Of a DNA stretch of 5,263 bases, positions 1 to 5,263 are shown piece after piece. Numbering within the stretch: position 1 is the first letter of the stretch; every line of letters starts with the position of its first letter. This DNA is from Candidatus Bathyarchaeota archaeon (GTDB lineage: Archaea; Thermoproteota; Bathyarchaeia; TCS64; B23): assembly GCA_029259285.1 (NCBI GenBank), contig JAPDJB010000087.1:1-5263 (forward strand), read 5' to 3'. Position numbers and translations under genes: made by a program. The notes beneath the pieces were generated by a model. It saw only the letters and a list, made by a program, of their open reading frames with translations. It searched no databases and had not been told where the DNA came from.

Positions 1-486
1 CTCCTCGCCAGGTCAACCCTCTACCCCTACTACTATGGCTACTATCCCCGTAGGAGGCGTGGAGACTACTCCGCCCTCGCCCTCGTGGGAGCCGTATCGA
101 TGCTCATATACCTCATCCTCCTCCTCTTCACCCTCCACCTCAGCAGGCTGAGGGAGTATTACGCCGATCAGCATAGCGTCTCCATCGTCGACGATGGGGC
201 GAGGAAGCTGGCTGAGGCCCTGGCGAAGATATCAACCTCAACCAGCAGGATGAGGAGGGCTGAGACGATGGGGCTGGGAAGCTTCAAAACCCTCTTCATC
301 TCAGACCCCGATAGGGCCTTGGCCGATGCGGCTGACCTCCAGCGGCTTCGATATGGTGGGAGGGACGATGAGATTGTGAGGAGGCTTCTGGAGCGGAAGC
401 TAACCTGGTTTGATAGGTTTACGGAGCTCTTCTCTACGCATCCGAATGTCGTTAAGCGGATTAGGGCGCTTCTCGAAGCCTCCTGA
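1..486 (+). CDS. htpX: HtpX-like M48 zinc metalloprotease, C-terminal part (5' end outside window)
   Basis: This is the C-terminal 161 residues of a membrane-embedded M48 metalloprotease of the HtpX type, which degrades damaged or misfolded membrane proteins. The frame is open from base 1, so the start lies outside the window; the GTG at 85 falls inside a membrane segment and is not a credible start. Visible residues 26-46 form a hydrophobic helix. It is followed by SRLREYYAD (48-56), the family motif carrying the third zinc ligand, here Glu52. Near the end FSTHPNVVKRI (144-154) matches the conserved HtpX C-terminal motif. The HExxH zinc motif would lie upstream and cannot be seen. A Tyr/Arg-rich stretch (YPYYYGYYPRRRR, residues 8-20) precedes the helix, where HtpX proteins have a variable polar loop. 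The 3' end overlaps the convergent glycosylase gene by 26 bp. Family assignment is firm; a non-HtpX M48B homologue remains possible. Confidence 0.88.
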   Translation, partial: LLARSTLYPYYYGYYPRRRRGDYSALALVGAVSMLIYLILLLFTLHLSRLREYYADQHSVSIVDDGARKLAEALAKISTSTSRMRRAETMGLGSFKTLFISDPDRALADAADLQRLRYGGRDDEIVRRLLERKLTWFDRFTELFSTHPNVVKRIRALLEAS

Positions 487-1060
487 GAATTCCCCCTAGA
501 ACCCTGAAGTCGTCCTCTAAAATCCTTAGGAGTTCCTTTGCGTAGAGGGCTGCGGCTGGATGGTAGAGGGGGAAGAGGAGCACCCCTCCCCAGGGGGCTT
601 CAGCCTCGAAGCATCTGCCGTGAACCCTGCTTATGGAGGGGGCCTCATAGCCGAAGCGTTTCAGGAGGTATCCGGCGGCCGAGTTCCCCATGGGCGCTAT
701 CACCCTCGGCTGGATGATTTCAAGCTGCCTCTCCAGATATGGGGTGCAGGCCTCAACCTCATCAGCCCTCGGCCTCCTATTCCCGGGAGGCCTACACTTC
801 AATATGTTCCCGATGTAGACCTCCTCTCTCTCCAGACCTATATCGGCTAAGAGTCTGTCGAGGAGTTTTCCAGCGGCTCCCACGAAGGGTCTACCCGTCT
901 CATCCTCAACTCTTCCAGGGGCCTCGCCGACGAGGAATAGCTCAGCCTCCAGGCTTCCCTCCCCCACGACGGCGTTCTTCCTGAGGCTTCCAAGCCTACA
1001 CTTTCTACAGCTCCAGACCTCCTCCGCCAGCTCCCTCATCAACTCCTCCCTTGACGCCAT
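461..1060 (-). CDS. Type-4 (Fe-S) uracil-DNA glycosylase
   Basis: This 199-residue protein removes uracil (from cytosine deamination) from DNA and starts base excision repair, a common enzyme in thermophilic archaea and bacteria. Four cysteines placed as 4Fe-4S ligands are present: Cys18 and Cys21 (CRKC), Cys89 (KCRPPGNR) and Cys105 (EACTPYL). Motif 1 is GEAPG followed by ED and RPFVG (residues 45-61). The GEAPG form indicates family 4 rather than family 5 (GLAPA). The C-terminal motif HPAAAL is at 167-172. Length is normal for the family. Start choice is uncertain. ATG at 1060 has GGAGG only 3 nt upstream, while the in-frame ATG at 1039 (residue 8) has GGAGG with 5-nt spacing and would still keep all motifs. 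The gene follows the CoA-transferase by 12 bp, so it is probably co-transcribed. Its end overlaps htpX tail-to-tail. Confidence 0.93.
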   Translation of the reverse strand: MASREELMRELAEEVWSCRKCRLGSLRKNAVVGEGSLEAELFLVGEAPGRVEDETGRPFVGAAGKLLDRLLADIGLEREEVYIGNILKCRPPGNRRPRADEVEACTPYLERQLEIIQPRVIAPMGNSAAGYLLKRFGYEAPSISRVHGRCFEAEAPWGGVLLFPLYHPAAALYAKELLRILEDDFRVLGGILRRLREAP

Positions 1061-1072
1061 CCCCCTCCGCCT

Positions 1073-2260
1073 CTATACAGCTCCAACCTCTCTAAGCCTC
1101 TCAACCTCCTCCGACTTCAATCCGAGGATCTCCCTTAAAACCCACTCCGTATCTCCACCCAGCCTTGGAGCTGGGCCTCGAGGCCTAGGCCTCGTCTCCG
1201 ACATCTTGATCGGCGACCCTAATAGGTTGACCCTGCCCAATCCAGGCTGGTTTAGGGGGATTACCATCTCCCTCGCCTCGGCTATATGCTCATCCTCGAC
1301 GATGTCCTTCACCGTGTATATTGGAGCCGCTGGAACCCCATGGCCGTTTAGGAGTTCCACGATCTCTTTGACAGGCCTCTTAGAAGTCCAGGCTTCTATC
1401 TCCCTCTTCAACTCCTCATGGTGTTCAACTCTACTCGGATTCGTCTTGAATCTCTCATCCTCAGCGAGTTTTCTCAGCCCAGTGGCCTCTATGAAGCGTC
1501 TCCAGATTCGATCGTTGGCGACGCCTATGATTACCCAGCCGTCCAACGCCCTGAAGGAGTCGTATGGGTAGACGAATTCATAGCGGTTGCCGATGCGCCC
1601 TGGGATGACGCCCTCCACGAAGTATCTCTGCGGAATGTTCTCCAGGGATGCGAAGACGGAGTCCACCATGGCGACGTCGATGAGCTGCCCCCCGCCAGTC
1701 TGCTCCCTCACCCATAGGGCCGTCAGGATGCCTATACAGCAGAAGAGGGTTGCGAGGATATCCCCTATTGCCGTCCCAACCCTCGTCGGCGGCGAGTCCG
1801 GCCAACCCGTGACGCTGAGGAGTCCTCCCATCGCCTGAGCTATTATATCATAGGCAGCCCTATTCCTATACGGCCCAGTTCTACCAAAGCCTGAGATAGC
1901 CGCATAGATGAGCCTTGGATTCACCTTCTTAAGGTCTTCATAGCCTAGGCCGAGGCGCTCCATGGTTCCAGGCCTGAAGTTCTCCAACAGCACATCACTT
2001 CGCTTCACAAGCTCTAGGAAGATTCGTCTACCCTCGGGATGCTTCAAGTTGAGGGTGATACTCCTCTTACCCCTGTTGAGATTTATGTAGTAGAGGCTCT
2101 CCCCATGTAGGAAGGGTGGAAAGGCCCTGGAGTCATCTCCCCGACCAGGCATCTCAACCTTAATCACCTCAGCGCCGAGATCAGCGAGGATCATCGAACA
2201 GTAGGGGCCGGCTAAAACCCTACTTAGATCCAGAACCCTCACATCGCTTAAGTCCATCAT
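1073..2260 (-). CDS. Class III (CaiB/BaiF family) CoA-transferase
   Basis: This 395-residue protein belongs to the family III CoA-transferases, which move CoA between acyl donors and acceptors (formyl-CoA/oxalate, carnitine, succinyl-CoA/benzylsuccinate and others). It opens with VRVLDLSRVLAGPYCSMILADLGAEVIKVE-type sequence (residues 7-36), the family hallmark. NRGKRSITLNL (62-72) and DVLLENFRPGTMERLGLGY (89-107) follow. Asp167 in AIGDILA aligns with the catalytic Asp that forms the aspartyl-CoA thioester (Asp169 in formyl-CoA transferase). The GGGQ loop is at 189-192. Length is typical. The start is a double ATG (2260 and 2257) with no convincing ribosome binding site, consistent with a leaderless or short-leader transcript. 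Substrate cannot be inferred because no metabolic genes adjoin it. It is the first gene of a two-gene minus-strand unit with the glycosylase and diverges from the PadR regulator. Confidence 0.93.
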   Translation of the reverse strand: MMDLSDVRVLDLSRVLAGPYCSMILADLGAEVIKVEMPGRGDDSRAFPPFLHGESLYYINLNRGKRSITLNLKHPEGRRIFLELVKRSDVLLENFRPGTMERLGLGYEDLKKVNPRLIYAAISGFGRTGPYRNRAAYDIIAQAMGGLLSVTGWPDSPPTRVGTAIGDILATLFCCIGILTALWVREQTGGGQLIDVAMVDSVFASLENIPQRYFVEGVIPGRIGNRYEFVYPYDSFRALDGWVIIGVANDRIWRRFIEATGLRKLAEDERFKTNPSRVEHHEELKREIEAWTSKRPVKEIVELLNGHGVPAAPIYTVKDIVEDEHIAEAREMVIPLNQPGLGRVNLLGSPIKMSETRPRPRGPAPRLGGDTEWVLREILGLKSEEVERLREVGAV

Positions 2261-2316
2261 GAAGTAGATCCCGCGGTTAAATCGTTTAAGTGCGGTTATT
2301 CCCTCAAGATTATAAA

Positions 2317-2326
2317 TTTATAAATA
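2317..2326 (+). promoter_or_regulatory. Archaeal TATA box for the PadR-ABC operon, potentially bidirectional
   Basis: TTTATAAATA matches the archaeal TATA consensus (TTTAWAWA). The 8-mer TTTATAAA at 2317-2324 is centred about 29 nt before the ATG at 2350. With the usual 26-27 nt TATA-to-start distance, transcription would begin at about 2347, within a few bases of the start codon, so the PadR mRNA would be leaderless or nearly so. This agrees with the absence of a ribosome binding site there. The 8-mer is its own reverse complement, so it could also serve the minus-strand CoA-transferase, with a start near 2294 and a leader of roughly 34 nt. Confidence 0.72.
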
Positions 2327-2347
2327 GGTATCTTATTTATCTAGATA
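2320..2347. promoter_or_regulatory. Inverted repeats over the PadR promoter, candidate operator
   Basis: Perfect 7-bp arms ATAAATA (2320-2326) and TATTTAT (2334-2340) flank a 7-bp spacer, and they overlap the TATA box. A second perfect palindrome, TATCTAGATA (2338-2347), abuts it and ends two bases before the ATG. A third, TATAAATTTATA (2311-2322), overlaps the left side. PadR dimers bind palindromic sites and usually repress their own operon, so occupancy here would block TBP or RNA polymerase. AT-rich sequence produces palindromes by chance, so this is a candidate only. Confidence 0.45.
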
Positions 2348-2349
2348 GC

Positions 2350-2694
2350 ATGCATCACCATTCCCACCATCACCACCATATACGTCTCCCCATGAGGGGG
2401 CTTCTCCACATCACCATCCTCAGCATCCTCCGTGATAGAGAAGTGCATGGAGCTGAGATTGGACGTCTTCTCGAGGATAGATATAATATCGCGGTGCCGA
2501 GGGCTATAGTCTATGGCCTATTGAGGCGTATGGAGAGGCATGGCTTCGTCTCCTCACGGTGGAGCGTTGAGGAGAGCGGCCCCGCTAGGAGGATATACCG
2601 CATAACGGAGGAGGGGTTGGACTATCTTGAAGACTACCTGAGGAGACTTAGGAGGGTTAAGTCTCTTATAGAGCGTCTCATCTCTGAGGGCTGA
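2350..2694 (+). CDS. PadR-family transcriptional regulator with poly-His N-terminus
   Basis: This 114-residue winged-helix DNA-binding protein is of the short PadR (LmrR-like) type and is likely an autorepressor of this operon. After a variable N-terminus, the family core is clear: LLHITILSIL (18-27), HGAEIGRLL (33-41), the recognition-helix region P..AIVYGLLRRMERHGFV (50-67), the wing GPARRIYRITEEG (77-89) and a C-terminal dimerisation helix (90-112). Eight of residues 2-10 are histidines (HHH-S-HHHHH), an unusual natural His tract that could bind metal ions. The start at 2350 is chosen because the TATA box lies about 29 nt upstream, giving a leaderless transcript. ATG 2392 (Met15) would remove the tract but has no ribosome binding site, and a GTG at 2290 lies upstream of the promoter. 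The C-terminal helix has no tryptophan, unlike the drug-binding helix of LmrR. Ligand unknown. Confidence 0.88.
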   Translation: MHHHSHHHHHIRLPMRGLLHITILSILRDREVHGAEIGRLLEDRYNIAVPRAIVYGLLRRMERHGFVSSRWSVEESGPARRIYRITEEGLDYLEDYLRRLRRVKSLIERLISEG

Positions 2695-2733
2695 TCGGGG
2701 GGTTAGCTCTGCCTCTAGATCGGAAGAGGGGCT

Positions 2734-2739
2734 GGAGGG
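2734..2739 (+). promoter_or_regulatory. Shine-Dalgarno GGAGGG supporting a CTG start at 2745
   Basis: GGAGG at 2734-2738 lies 6 nt before an in-frame CTG (2745-2747), an ideal spacing. No ATG, GTG or TTG occurs in the exporter frame between the upstream stop (2685-2687) and TTG 2832, so this site helps decide the start. Caution: GGAGG-like strings are frequent in this AGG/GAG-rich DNA, so the match may be fortuitous. Confidence 0.45.
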
Positions 2740-2744
2740 AGACT

Positions 2745-4580
2745 CTGAGGACTGCCAGGCGTCTCCTAGGCTACATCACCCCCTACTGGCAGCTGAAGGC
2801 TATACTACTGCTGATCGTAGCTACGAGCATATTGGAGATATTCTCGCCCATCATCATCGGCGGCGTCGTCGATCTCGTTGGGGCCATCGCCGTTGGGAGG
2901 TCTCCTGCTGAGAGAGGCGTTGAGGCCTCCATCTATCGGTTGGCTCAGCCCCTATCGCTTTTCATCTCTCATCTCTTCTCCCTCAGCTCTAATTATGCCC
3001 TCCTACTCGTCCTCTCCCTCTCTCTCATCGTCCTCGCAGCTATCACGGGTTTAGGAAACTATCTGAGGCGATATGCCTCAGCTTGGATATCTCAGCGTGG
3101 CTCCTTCGAGCTTAGGAGAGACCTCTACGATGCCCTTCTGAGGCAGTCCTTCCGCTTCTATGATCGGCGGAGGACGGGGCAGCTAATAGCGAGGGCGACG
3201 GGTGATATAAGGCAGATTGAGCGCTTCCTCGGCTTCGGCCTCCCAACCCTCCTCTCATCGCTCCTCATCACAATCCTCGTCATCTCATCTCTCCTCGCCC
3301 TCGATTGGAGGCTCACCCTCCTCTCAGGCGTCGTCCTCCCCCTGATAGCGCTGACGGCTGGGAGATATGCCATGGAGATTGGCCCCCTCTGGTCTGAGAT
3401 TCGTGAACGCTTCGGTAGGCTAACCTCCATCGTCCAGGAGGTTTTGGCGGCCATCAAGCTGGTGAAGGCCTTCGCCAGGGAGGACTATATGATGGAGCAC
3501 TTCTCCAGGGAGTGCGATGGATATCTCAGAGTCCTCATCGACACCGCTAGGATTAGGGCCTTCTATCTTCCACTCTCAACCCTGCTGGCCACCCTTGGGG
3601 GAGTCCTAGTCATCTGGTATGGCGGCCTGGAGGTCATGCGGGGCGCCCTCACTATCGGAGGCCTCGTCGCCTTCTACCTCTACCTAACGAGGCTTCAGTG
3701 GCCCATTAGGAGTATAGCCTTCCTCGTGGGGATGCTTCAAAGAGCCGTCGCCGCCGCTGGGAGGGTCTTCGAGGTTATAGACGCCAGGGAGATGGTGGAG
3801 GAGCGGCCTGATGCCATAGAGCTTGGCGAGATAGAGGGGAGAGTCGCCCTCAGGGATGTCTGGTTCAGCTACGACGGGGAGCACATGGTGTTGAAGGGCG
3901 TCAGCCTCAAGGTGAAGCCAGGTGAACGGGTGGCGATCCTCGGCCCACCAGGCTCGGGGAAGACCTCCATCATAAACCTAATCCCAAGATTCTACGATCC
4001 CCAAAGAGGCTCCGTCACCATAGATGGAGTAGATGTTAGGGATGTGAAGCTGAGTTCCCTGAGGCGTCAGATAGGGATAGTGAGGCAGGATCCCTTCATC
4101 TTCTCAACCACCATCAGGGAGAACATCGCCTACGGCGCCGAGAACGCCTCGATGGATGAGATCGTCGAGGCGGCTAAGAGGGCGAGGATACATGAACTCA
4201 TCGAATCGCTTCCAGAGGGCTATGAGACGAGGGTTGGGGAGCGCGGAGTCACCCTCAGCGGCGGCGAGCGTCAGCGCATCGCCATCACCCGAGTCATCCT
4301 GAGGAATCCCAGGATCGTAATCCTCGACGACTCCACATCGAATATCGACGCCGAGACCGAGGAGGAGATAAGACTCGCCCTCGAGGAGCTCTTCAAGGGT
4401 AGAACAGTCATCATCATAACCCATAGGGTATCTATGGCTCGATGGGCCGATCGCATCCTTGTTCTGAGGGATGGCAGGGTCGTGGAGGAGGGCTCCCATG
4501 AGGAGCTCTTGAGGAGGGGTGACTTCTATCATCGCCTATACATGGAGCAGGTGGGTGACCCCGATGGGTATGGGTCATAG
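2745..4580 (+). CDS. ABC exporter half-transporter, degenerate-site subunit (TMD-NBD)
   Basis: This membrane ATPase, about 611 residues from CTG 2745, has the type I (B-family) exporter layout: six membrane helices followed by one ATPase domain. The N-terminal RRLLGYITPYWQLK is the usual elbow entering helix 1. The first canonical start, TTG 2832, would delete the elbow and half of helix 1. Domain motifs, numbered from CTG 2745: A-loop Tyr376, Walker A GPPGSGKTS (400-408), Q-loop Gln448, X-loop TRVGERG (495-501), signature LSGGE (504-508), Walker B IVILDD (524-529), D-loop SNID (532-535) and switch His560. The residue after the Walker B Asp is Asp529 instead of the catalytic Glu, as in degenerate-site subunits of heterodimeric exporters (TM287, BmrC, LmrC). 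It should pair with the next gene product. The substrate is unknown; multidrug, lipid or peptide export is possible. The start codon is the least certain point; CTG 2709 or 2691 are alternatives. Confidence 0.93.
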   Translation: MRTARRLLGYITPYWQLKAILLLIVATSILEIFSPIIIGGVVDLVGAIAVGRSPAERGVEASIYRLAQPLSLFISHLFSLSSNYALLLVLSLSLIVLAAITGLGNYLRRYASAWISQRGSFELRRDLYDALLRQSFRFYDRRRTGQLIARATGDIRQIERFLGFGLPTLLSSLLITILVISSLLALDWRLTLLSGVVLPLIALTAGRYAMEIGPLWSEIRERFGRLTSIVQEVLAAIKLVKAFAREDYMMEHFSRECDGYLRVLIDTARIRAFYLPLSTLLATLGGVLVIWYGGLEVMRGALTIGGLVAFYLYLTRLQWPIRSIAFLVGMLQRAVAAAGRVFEVIDAREMVEERPDAIELGEIEGRVALRDVWFSYDGEHMVLKGVSLKVKPGERVAILGPPGSGKTSIINLIPRFYDPQRGSVTIDGVDVRDVKLSSLRRQIGIVRQDPFIFSTTIRENIAYGAENASMDEIVEAAKRARIHELIESLPEGYETRVGERGVTLSGGERQRIAITRVILRNPRIVILDDSTSNIDAETEEEIRLALEELFKGRTVIIITHRVSMARWADRILVLRDGRVVEEGSHEELLRRGDFYHRLYMEQVGDPDGYGS

Positions 4581-5263
4581 ATGGTTTAGGATGCTGGAGG
4601 ATGAGGGGCGGCCTCGGCGGCTGCCGGATAGGGTGTTGATGGCGCGGATGCTGAGATATCTCTGGGGTTATCGGGGGAGGCTGCTCCTCCTCCTGGGAGC
4701 CGTCATCTCTAATACGGCGCTGAGCCTCATACCGCCTCTCCTCCTCGCCTGGGCCATCGACCGCTACATCACAGCCCTCAATTCGAGGGGTCTCACCCTC
4801 ATCGCCTTCTCCCTCATCGCCTTAGCCCTCGCCAATTATCTCTCACAGTTGGCTCAGGGCTATCTCATCGGATGGCTGGGTGGAAAACTCGAATATAGTG
4901 TCCGCATAGATCTCTTCAAACGGCTTGAGAGGCTCTCCCTCGCCTTCTACTCGGATAGGGAGGTTGGAAGCCTCGTATCGAGGGTTATGAATGATGTAGA
5001 CAGGATATCTGAGCTCGTCACCTCTGGGGTGGCCAACGCCATCGCGGATATCGTCACCCTGGTGGGCATAGTGGCGATGATGCTGTCGCTGAACCTCCAT
5101 CTATCGCTGATAACCTTCACCGTCATCCCCCTCATCGTCGTCTTCATGCTCCTCTGGGGCCGCAGAGCTAGGGAGGCCTATAGGAGGACGAGGAGAACCA
5201 TCGCCAGCGTCTCAGCCCTCATAGAGGAGAGCGTAAGCGGCGTCAGGGAGATAAAGGCCCACA
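4570..5263 (+). CDS. ABC exporter half-transporter, second subunit (3' end outside window)
   Basis: The first 231 residues of a second type I ABC exporter subunit run off the right edge without a stop. ATG 4570 overlaps the end of the first ABC gene by 11 bp, indicating coupled translation; GGTGGGTGA at 4550-4558 is a possible but distant ribosome binding site. Internal ATGs at 4591 and 4639 are alternatives. The elbow MLRYLWGYRGR (27-37) leads into helix 1 (about 37-62). Helix 2 is around 75-95, and helices 3 and 4 are around 155-173 and 177-196. FYSDREVGSLVSRVMNDVDRISE (126-148) is the conserved intracellular coupling segment of the family. SALIEESVSGVREIKA (215-230) is the start of the second intracellular segment. 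The ATPase domain is not visible. By the heterodimer model it should carry the intact catalytic Glu and form the exporter with the preceding subunit. Confidence 0.92.
   Translation, partial: MGHRWFRMLEDEGRPRRLPDRVLMARMLRYLWGYRGRLLLLLGAVISNTALSLIPPLLLAWAIDRYITALNSRGLTLIAFSLIALALANYLSQLAQGYLIGWLGGKLEYSVRIDLFKRLERLSLAFYSDREVGSLVSRVMNDVDRISELVTSGVANAIADIVTLVGIVAMMLSLNLHLSLITFTVIPLIVVFMLLWGRRAREAYRRTRRTIASVSALIEESVSGVREIKAH

Larger units (their letters stand above)
2261..2349. promoter_or_regulatory. Divergent intergenic control region between CoA-transferase and PadR genes
   Basis: These 89 bp separate the two divergent genes and are much more AT-rich than the surrounding coding sequence. They contain the AT-rich core promoter and inverted repeats described separately. 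On the CoA-transferase side there is CCGCGG (2271-2276), then a 13-bp inverted repeat, TTAAA-TCG-TTTAA (2277-2289). The right arm of that repeat, read on the minus strand, is centred 27 nt from the CoA-transferase ATG, the normal archaeal TATA-to-start distance for a leaderless transcript, although its match to the TATA consensus is weak. Control of both genes by PadR from this region is an inference. Confidence 0.6.

Noticed and set aside
560..984. Plus-strand open frames of 96 and 81 codons opposite the glycosylase gene
   Set aside because: They are antisense to a clear family-4 glycosylase with all its motifs, and their translations look like low-complexity shadow sequence.
1206..1838. Several plus-strand open frames opposite the CoA-transferase gene
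   Set aside because: All are antisense to a full-length conserved CoA-transferase and none shows a domain or ribosome binding site.
2290..2349. GTG start at 2290 giving a 20-residue longer PadR protein
   Set aside because: This start lies upstream of the TATA box, the added residues are encoded by the promoter itself, and they do not resemble PadR N-termini.
2350..2382. His-tag as a cloning-vector artefact
   Set aside because: The tract is interrupted by Ser and has mixed CAT/CAC codons. It continues directly from a native-looking archaeal promoter into a PadR core, with no vector linker or protease site, so it looks natural.
2661..2675. CTCT-TAT-AGAG and TTATAG near the end of the PadR gene as an internal promoter for the ABC genes
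   Set aside because: It is a short, weak TATA match inside coding sequence with no supporting element, and the operon layout does not need a second promoter.
4104..4532. 142-codon open frame on the minus strand inside the first ABC gene
   Set aside because: It is antisense to the highly conserved ATPase domain, has no recognisable domain and no promoter; it is a codon-bias shadow.
4581..4589. ATG at 4581 directly after the first ABC stop as the start of the second subunit
   Set aside because: It reads ATG GTT TAG and stops at once; the frame of the second subunit begins at ATG 4570.

Overview
The window reads as a piece of an archaeal chromosome. The support is a TATA-box promoter spaced for leaderless translation, a family-4 Fe-S uracil-DNA glycosylase, heavy use of AGG/AGA arginine codons, GGAGG-type ribosome binding sites in compact operons, and an HtpX-type membrane protease. 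The style resembles Bathyarchaeia or related Thermoproteota, but no marker here fixes the lineage, so the placement is a guess. Base and codon use look uniform throughout, with no insertion sequence, CRISPR array, tRNA or rRNA seen.

Layout. (1) Positions 1-486 (+) hold the C-terminal part of an HtpX/M48 zinc metalloprotease, cut by the left edge. (2) A minus-strand pair follows: a class III (CaiB/BaiF) CoA-transferase (2260-1073) and, 12 bp downstream, a type-4 uracil-DNA glycosylase (1060-461), whose 3' end overlaps the protease tail-to-tail by 26 bp. (3) An 89-bp divergent control region (2261-2349) carries a palindromic TATA element and several inverted repeats. (4) A plus-strand operon starts there: a short PadR-family regulator with a natural poly-histidine N-terminus (2350-2694), an ABC exporter half-transporter (about 2745-4580), and a second half-transporter (4570 to the right edge, incomplete) overlapping it by 11 bp.

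How the genes work together. PadR followed by two ABC half-transporters mirrors the known LmrR-LmrCD arrangement, in which a PadR protein controls a heterodimeric multidrug ABC exporter. The first ABC subunit has Asp where the catalytic Glu after Walker B should be, the hallmark of the degenerate-site subunit of heterodimeric exporters. The second subunit should therefore supply the catalytic Glu, but its ATPase domain lies outside the window. The CoA-transferase and glycosylase have no evident functional link to the exporter; they share only the divergent promoter region.

The points most worth checking are the His-rich PadR, the nested palindromes over its promoter, the lack of any ATG/GTG/TTG start for the first ABC gene at its expected N-terminus (a CTG with a good ribosome binding site is the best candidate), and the degenerate ATPase site. 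I did not find evidence for a wholly new type of system.
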